From Flavobacteriaceae bacterium (GTDB taxonomy: Bacteria; Bacteroidota; Bacteroidia; Flavobacteriales; Flavobacteriaceae), in NCBI GenBank assembly GCA_016764435.1, contig JAESRX010000072.1:581-35402 (forward strand): a stretch of DNA of 34,822 bases. The letters run 5' to 3'. Below the pieces are notes generated by a model, which was not told where the DNA came from, did no database searches, and worked only from the letters and a program-made list of their open reading frames with translations. A program made the position numbers and the translations under genes. Of the stretch, positions 30,748 through 34,822 are shown piece by piece (position 1 is the stretch's first letter; each line of letters starts with the position of its first letter).

Positions 30748-32118
30748 ATGCGAAATATATTAGTTATTGGAGCAGGCAGATCTGCATCCTCCTTAATAAG
30801 TTATTTATTAAACAAAGCAAGCACTGAAAATTTACAAATAATAATTGCTGACATCTCTATAGAATTAGCAAAAAATAAAATAAACAAACATCCAAACGGG
30901 AAAGCCATCTCCTTGGATGTTTCTGACAAATCACAACGAGAATCGGCCATAAAAGGAGCCGACATTGTGATTTCAATGTTACCCGCACATTTACACTTAA
31001 GCGTGGCAAAAGACTGTTTAACTTTTTCAAAAAACCTAGTGACTGCCTCTTATATTTCGAAAGAAATGAAGGCTCTTGATGCCGCAGTAAAAGCCAAAGG
31101 ACTCACCTTTATGAATGAGATAGGATTAGACCCTGGAATCGATCATATGAGTGCCATGCAATTAATAGATCGCATTAGGGACAATGGCGGAAAATTACTG
31201 TTGTTTGAATCCTTTTGTGGAGGTTTAGTCGCTCCAGAAAGCGATAATAATTTGTGGCATTACAAATTTACTTGGAACCCTAGAAATGTAGTATTGGCGG
31301 GACAAGGAGGCGCGGCAAAATTCATCCAAGAAGGCAAGTATAAATACATTCCTTACCAACGATTATTTAGGAGAACGGAAATATTAAAGATAGATGGTTA
31401 TGGTAAATTTGAAGGCTACGCCAATAGAGATTCTTTAAAATATAGAGAGGCTTATGGACTCAAGGATGTATTAACCATGTATAGAGGAACCATCCGTAGG
31501 GTTGGATTTTCAAAAGCTTGGAATATCTTTGTCATATTAGGAATGACAGATGACAGTTATACGATAGAAGACTCTGAGAACATGAGCTACCGAGACTTTA
31601 CCAACTCCTTTTTAGCCTATAATCAAAGTGATTCTGTAGAATTAAAACTACGTCATTATTTAAAAATAGACCAAGATGATATTATCTGGGAAAAATTACT
31701 AGAACTCGACATCTTTAATCCTCATAAAAAGGTAGGCCTAAAAAACGCGTCCCCTGCACAAATATTAGAGAAAATATTAAAAGATAAATGGACCTTGCAA
31801 GCAACCGATAAAGACATGATTGTAATGCAACATTTAGTGGGCTATGAAAAGGACGGTAAACAACAACAAATTATCAGTAGTATGGTCTGCATGGGAGAAG
31901 ACCAAACCTATACAGCCATGGCTAAAACAGTAGGTTTACCTGTAGCGATTGCTACTTTAAAAATATTGAATGGAGAAATTTCAGATCCAGGCGTGCAATT
32001 ACCCATCAACAGAAACGTCTATGAACCAATTTTAAAGGAATTGAAAGATTACGGCATCAATTTCACAGAAAAAATAGTTCCTTATTTAGGCTATAACATA
32101 GACTACGAAAGAGCATAA
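30748..32118 (+). CDS. Saccharopine dehydrogenase family protein
   Basis: A 456-aa NAD(P)-dependent enzyme of the saccharopine dehydrogenase family. The Rossmann motif GAGRSASS is at 8-15. The first domain ends with GADIVISMLPAHLH (about 70-83), NEIGLDPGIDHMSAMQLIDR (about 123-142) is the family signature, and the catalytic/substrate domain follows, with FCGGLVAPESDNNLWHYKF. It is the LYS9-like (glutamate-forming) type by length and motif. The reaction links saccharopine with 2-aminoadipate 6-semialdehyde and glutamate in lysine breakdown. Whether it does this, or serves polyamine or other amino-acid metabolism, cannot be told without a neighbouring lysine-2-oxoglutarate reductase, which is absent here. 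Confidence 0.9.
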   Translation: MRNILVIGAGRSASSLISYLLNKASTENLQIIIADISIELAKNKINKHPNGKAISLDVSDKSQRESAIKGADIVISMLPAHLHLSVAKDCLTFSKNLVTASYISKEMKALDAAVKAKGLTFMNEIGLDPGIDHMSAMQLIDRIRDNGGKLLLFESFCGGLVAPESDNNLWHYKFTWNPRNVVLAGQGGAAKFIQEGKYKYIPYQRLFRRTEILKIDGYGKFEGYANRDSLKYREAYGLKDVLTMYRGTIRRVGFSKAWNIFVILGMTDDSYTIEDSENMSYRDFTNSFLAYNQSDSVELKLRHYLKIDQDDIIWEKLLELDIFNPHKKVGLKNASPAQILEKILKDKWTLQATDKDMIVMQHLVGYEKDGKQQQIISSMVCMGEDQTYTAMAKTVGLPVAIATLKILNGEISDPGVQLPINRNVYEPILKELKDYGINFTEKIVPYLGYNIDYERA

Positions 32119-32186
32119 ATTCACTTAAATCAAATCCCTATGTCTACAATTCATTCTAAAAAAACAAATTGTAGTTTTAGAATTAT

Positions 32187-32205
32187 AGGAGGCATGCTCC
32201 TTTTT
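32187..32205 (+). terminator. Probable terminator of the saccharopine dehydrogenase gene
   Basis: AGGAG pairs with CTCCT around GCATG and is followed by a T run. It lies about 70 nt after the stop. A longer AT-rich inverted repeat (ATTCTAAAA/TTTTAGAAT) precedes it near 32150-32182. Confidence 0.6.
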
Positions 32206-32329
32206 ATTTTAGGCAAAGGGATTTCTTAATATTTTCAATGGGGAGCATATCCTCAATCCCTTTTGTAACAATTATTAGTATTGAAGTTTTTTTATAATTA
32301 TTATTTTATGGATGTATCAATTAAAAATA

Positions 32330-32592
32330 ATGATAACTGAAAGTAAAATAACGATATGCTTGGCTAATGCAATAGTTGAAAAATTCATTCTGATAAAAAA
32401 TAAAGCACTTTACATAATGAAAAAAGTATCCATTCATAGGCACTATGGAATTGGCATTATACATACTCCTTATGGTCTGTTATTCGTATAAAAGAAGGAG
32501 AAGCTCTTTTAATTCTGTCCAAAACAAAAGAAATATCTATTTTAGTAGTAACAAAAGAGGTGTATGTTTTGATAAAAAAATCATTTAAATAA
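32330..32592 (+). pseudogene. Frameshifted gene remnant, possibly a PH-domain-like membrane protein
   Basis: An ATG at 32330 opens 53 codons (MITESKITICLANAIVEK...) to a stop at 32489. In another frame, 32476-32592 is open and reads RIKEGEALLILSKTKEISIL to a stop at 32590. The two frames overlap and their ends look like parts of one protein: a beta-rich domain with a (L)IS(P/S)K(N/T)KE segment like bacterial PH-type proteins. A frameshift is the simplest explanation. The rest of 32119-32793 holds the terminator above and no other gene. Family resemblance is weak. Confidence 0.33.
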
Positions 32593-32793
32593 GTAACCCA
32601 AACAAGCCTCGTCCCCTTTCTTAACTTAAACCATTCTAAATTAACAGAGAAACCTTCTTAAATTTAAGAATAATTTAACCTTGCCAACAAATATCATATT
32701 ATTTCACATTCATACGCTGTACCTTGCAAGCACAAACAATCATGGAGGTTTAGTTCCCTAAAAATTGAACTCCTATTCCCTAAAACCCCCTAT

Positions 32794-33345
32794 ATGGAAC
32801 AATACAGCTTTCCTGAAATTTGGAAGACCTATTATGAAGAAGATTGGAATGAGAATGAACGCTATGAATTTTCAAATTACGGACGTATAAAATCATTCAA
32901 ATTTGATAGTGTACACGGAACATTAATAAGCGGAAGTGAAGTAAATGGTTACAAAACCATTCACGCAAGACGTAACACTGGAAAAACCACCAGTAGATAT
33001 GTTCATAAGATTGTAGCTCAACTATTTTTAGACAAACCAGAGAAAGCAAAATTTGTAATTCATCTAGATTTCCAAAAGCATCACAATAATGTGATCAATC
33101 TAAAATGGGCTTCACAAGCAGAATTATCACTACACCACACATTAAACCCTGATAACAGGTTTAGAAAACCAAAATATTCTAAATTATCAGAAACTACGGT
33201 GAAATTAATTAAGAGAAAATTAGCAGATCCAAACAGAAAAACGAGACTAAAAGTACTTGCCAAGCAATTCGGTGTTTCTGAAATGCAATTATGGCGTATT
33301 AAATCTGGTGAAAACTGGGGGCATGTAAAAGCAGAAAACGTCTAA
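32794..33345 (+). CDS. NUMOD4/HNH endonuclease-like DNA-binding protein
   Basis: A 183-aa protein built like free-standing homing-type endonucleases. Residues 8-36 are a NUMOD4 motif (EIWKTY...YEFSNYGRIKSF). Residues 69-107 match an HNH_3-type nuclease fold (YVHKIVAQLFLDKP, then VIHLDFQKHHNNVINLKWAS), with His71, His90, Asn98/99 and Asn102 at motif positions. Residues 128-176 hold a helix-turn-helix like a NUMOD DNA-binding element (LKVLAKQFGVSEMQLWRIKSG). It may still cut DNA or act only as a DNA-binding protein. No intron or split gene is next to it. The 5' region carries a duplicated TTCCCTAAAA (32754-32763 and 32776-32785). Confidence 0.82.
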   Translation: MEQYSFPEIWKTYYEEDWNENERYEFSNYGRIKSFKFDSVHGTLISGSEVNGYKTIHARRNTGKTTSRYVHKIVAQLFLDKPEKAKFVIHLDFQKHHNNVINLKWASQAELSLHHTLNPDNRFRKPKYSKLSETTVKLIKRKLADPNRKTRLKVLAKQFGVSEMQLWRIKSGENWGHVKAENV

Positions 33346-33362
33346 TAACACCCTATAATAAG

Positions 33363-33401
33363 TCAATTTCTAAATCTGGATTTAGAAATTGATTTTTTTT
33401 A
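33363..33401. terminator. Terminator between the HNH gene and trmN6
   Basis: TCAATTTCTAAAT (33363-33375) pairs perfectly with ATTTAGAAATTGA (33380-33392) around CTGG, followed by eight T. It mainly ends the plus-strand gene. The A/T layout of the minus side makes it a weaker stop for trmN6. Confidence 0.85.
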
Positions 33402-34109
33402 CATCTTTAAATAAAAAGGAGCCACTAATTCTATATACTCTGAGGTATAGACATGGCGTTCAATTTCTATCGTTAACTTCGATATTTTTACCTCACATGA
33501 CTCAAAAGACAACTGTAGTAAACTTCGTTTTACAGCCACTTCCTCTCTTCCTTTTACCCTAGTAATTCGCTTCGGAAATAAACCGTGTTTTTTTCCGATT
33601 TCCAGAAAATTAACCTCTTGTTCATAAGGTATTATAAACGCACATTCTCCTTTTTCAGAAAGCATCGCTGCACAACTCTCTAATAGTTCCTCGAAAGGCA
33701 AGCTTGCTGCATGACGTGCCATCGCTCTATTTTCTTCTAAGTCTTTAAATGTACTGGTATAAAAAGGCGGATTTGAAATAATTAAATCGTAAGGTTCTTC
33801 TATTTCTTCCACAAATTCTTCTAGAGAAGCATGGTAGCAAAACAAACGATCCCCCCAGTCACTTAGTTCAAAATTAGAAACACACTGCTCGTATGCATTT
33901 TCTTCTATTTCTACAGCATCAATCAATTCAGCATCCGAACGTTGTGCCATTTGTAAGCTAAGCACTCCCGTTCCAGCTCCGATGTCTAAAATACTAAAAA
34001 CAGTCTCATCAATACGAGCCCAAGCCCCTAATAAGACCGCATCCGTCCCTATTTTCATCGCTGTTTTATCTTGAGCTACACTAAATTCTTTAAACTGAAA
34101 AGGCTTCAT
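33399..34109 (-). CDS. trmN6: tRNA1(Val) (adenine(37)-N6)-methyltransferase
   Basis: A 236-aa SAM-dependent N6-adenine methyltransferase of the TrmN6 (YfiC) family, modifying A37 of tRNA-Val. The SAM motif LDIGAGTG is at 41-48 and the catalytic NPPFY at 113-117, the typical N-P-P-F of base N6-methylases. FKEFSVAQDKTAMKIGTDAV at the N-terminus is the family start. Length is normal. It starts 9 nt after the rimM stop and belongs to the rpsP-rimM operon, a translation-linked context that fits tRNA modification. Confidence 0.9.
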   Translation of the reverse strand: MKPFQFKEFSVAQDKTAMKIGTDAVLLGAWARIDETVFSILDIGAGTGVLSLQMAQRSDAELIDAVEIEENAYEQCVSNFELSDWGDRLFCYHASLEEFVEEIEEPYDLIISNPPFYTSTFKDLEENRAMARHAASLPFEELLESCAAMLSEKGECAFIIPYEQEVNFLEIGKKHGLFPKRITRVKGREEVAVKRSLLQLSFESCEVKISKLTIEIERHVYTSEYIELVAPFYLKM

Positions 34110-34118
34110 TTATTACAA

Positions 34119-34649
34119 TTAAATATCTTTATACATGGCTATTAATCCTACTGGAGTATTAACCACTACTTTTTTATGCTCACGGTCTATCTTCACAATA
34201 AACTCATCAATCATAGGGATTAAAATTTCCGTATCCCCTTCTTTTATTTCAAAAAGTGCTTGGGCAGTACTATCATTGATTCCATCAATAATTCCCACGT
34301 ACCCTTCGTTTACATCTTCTACCTCAAAGCCAATCACTTCGTGGAAATAAAACTTATTCCCTTCCAGTTTTGGCAACATGGTTAATGGCATGTAAATACC
34401 ACTTCCTAGTATATTATCAGCATCTTCTTCGTTATCAACATCTTCAAACCGTACCCTTAATTGATTCCCCTTTTGCAACAAAGATTCCTCAATAAAAAAA
34501 GGAATCAAGTTTCCGCCCAAAAGGACAAAAACTGATTCCAAATTTTGATACAGTCCAGGTTCATCAGTGTCTAATTTAATAACCACCTCACCTTTAAAAC
34601 TGTGTTTTCTAACGATTTTGCCTAAATAAAAACAATCTTTTTTATGCAT
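34119..34649 (-). CDS. rimM: 16S rRNA processing / 30S maturation protein RimM
   Basis: A 176-aa ribosome maturation factor that binds ribosomal protein S19 and helps shape the 16S rRNA 3' domain. The N-terminal domain (about 3-82) begins CFYLGKIVRKHSFKGEVVIK, with the family's GxIxxxHGxxGE-type motif. The C-terminal PRC-barrel (about 95-172) includes LEGNKFYFHEVIGFEV and ILIPMIDEFIVKID. The ATG at 34649 is chosen; an open frame extends upstream across the rpsP end but is not homologous. It lies 25 nt after the rpsP stop, the usual ribosomal operon order. Confidence 0.95.
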   Translation of the reverse strand: MHKKDCFYLGKIVRKHSFKGEVVIKLDTDEPGLYQNLESVFVLLGGNLIPFFIEESLLQKGNQLRVRFEDVDNEEDADNILGSGIYMPLTMLPKLEGNKFYFHEVIGFEVEDVNEGYVGIIDGINDSTAQALFEIKEGDTEILIPMIDEFIVKIDREHKKVVVNTPVGLIAMYKDI

Positions 34650-34674
34650 CCTCGATATTTTGTTTGTGTACGAA

Positions 34675-34822
34675 CTACTCAGCAGCGTTTTGTGCGTCGT
34701 CAATACTTTCTGGAGCTTCAGCAGCTTCTTCAGTTTTGGCAGCAGCAGCTTCAACAGCAGCTTTCGCGTCTGCAGCAACTTTAATAGCTTCGTTCTTTAC
34801 TGCATCAGCAGCAGCCTTACGG
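34675..34822 (-). CDS. rpsP: 30S ribosomal protein S16, C-terminal part (partial)
   Basis: Only the last 49 codons are in the window; the 5' part continues past 34822. The visible part is an Ala/Lys/Glu-rich tail: RKAAADAVKNEAIKVAADAK, then AAVEAAAAKTEEAAEAPES and DDAQNAAE before TAG at 34675-34677. The conserved S16 core is not in the window, so the call rests on two points: Bacteroidota S16 proteins carry this type of charged Ala-rich C-terminal extension, and rimM follows directly, as it does after rpsP in most bacteria. If so, the extension would be about 50 or more residues beyond the usual 80-residue core. Confidence 0.8.
   Translation of the reverse strand, partial: RKAAADAVKNEAIKVAADAKAAVEAAAAKTEEAAEAPESIDDAQNAAE

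Noticed and set aside
34650..34778. 43-residue N-terminal extension of rimM
   Set aside because: It runs over the end of rpsP in another frame and is low-complexity; the ATG at 34649 gives the normal RimM start.

Overview
The window reads as a chromosomal segment of a low-GC member of the Bacteroidota, most likely a marine-type Flavobacteriaceae. The supporting signs are Bacteroidota-style promoter elements (a -7 box TAnnTTTG, sometimes with TTTG about 19-20 bp upstream), export signals ending in FSQ or lipoboxes, an Ala-rich tail on ribosomal protein S16, and a set of lineage-typical small and DUF proteins. The genus cannot be fixed from sequence alone. There is no rRNA, insertion sequence, prophage or CRISPR array. 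Most of the window is core metabolism and housekeeping, with a few decayed or non-coding patches.

Layout: (1) 1-1080 holds a decayed Fic-like gene and tRNA-Leu(TAG). (2) 1168-4285 holds an M20 dipeptidase, a DUF4407 membrane protein, and a tiny basic ORF with its own promoter. (3) 4775-8113 is a three-gene operon: ornithine-cyclodeaminase-family reductase, trans-3-hydroxy-L-proline dehydratase and an exported S37 serine peptidase. (4) 8175-14421 holds a lipoprotein, tag, an SRPBCC/GyrI-like protein, an M49 peptidase, a KirBac-type channel, a small membrane protein and a MazG-like hydrolase. (5) 14429-18148 is nadB, nadA and ilvE on the minus strand. (6) 18464-22720 holds mnmD, a 43-aa membrane protein, ruvC, hemW, a zinc-ribbon protein, a DUF4230 protein and an MmcQ/YjbR protein. 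(7) 22726-27671 holds an AraC regulator, 59-bp tandem repeats, a 2-oxoglutarate-semialdehyde dehydrogenase and an Xaa-Pro aminopeptidase. (8) 27742-30102 holds pckA with a palindrome-rich upstream region, and a DUF423 protein. (9) 30230-33345 holds tandem DUF2007 genes, a saccharopine dehydrogenase, a decayed region and a NUMOD4/HNH protein. (10) 33399-34822 is rpsP (partial)-rimM-trmN6 on the minus strand.

The strongest functional theme is use of proline- and hydroxyproline-rich (collagen-like) peptides. An exported S37 peptidase, an M49 peptidase lipoprotein, an M20 dipeptidase and an aminopeptidase P can release such residues. The dehydratase plus reductase convert trans-3-hydroxy-L-proline to L-proline. 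The semialdehyde dehydrogenase catalyses the last step of the trans-4-hydroxyproline route, whose other enzymes are not in this window. pckA would then carry the 2-oxoglutarate-derived carbon into gluconeogenesis. That linkage is inference from enzyme families and gene order.

I see no clear, wholly new multi-gene system. The most novel-looking items are the 59-bp repeats before the dehydrogenase, the 44-aa basic ORF with a palindrome inside its promoter, the stacked palindromes upstream of pckA, and the run of TTG-started, nearly leaderless housekeeping genes.
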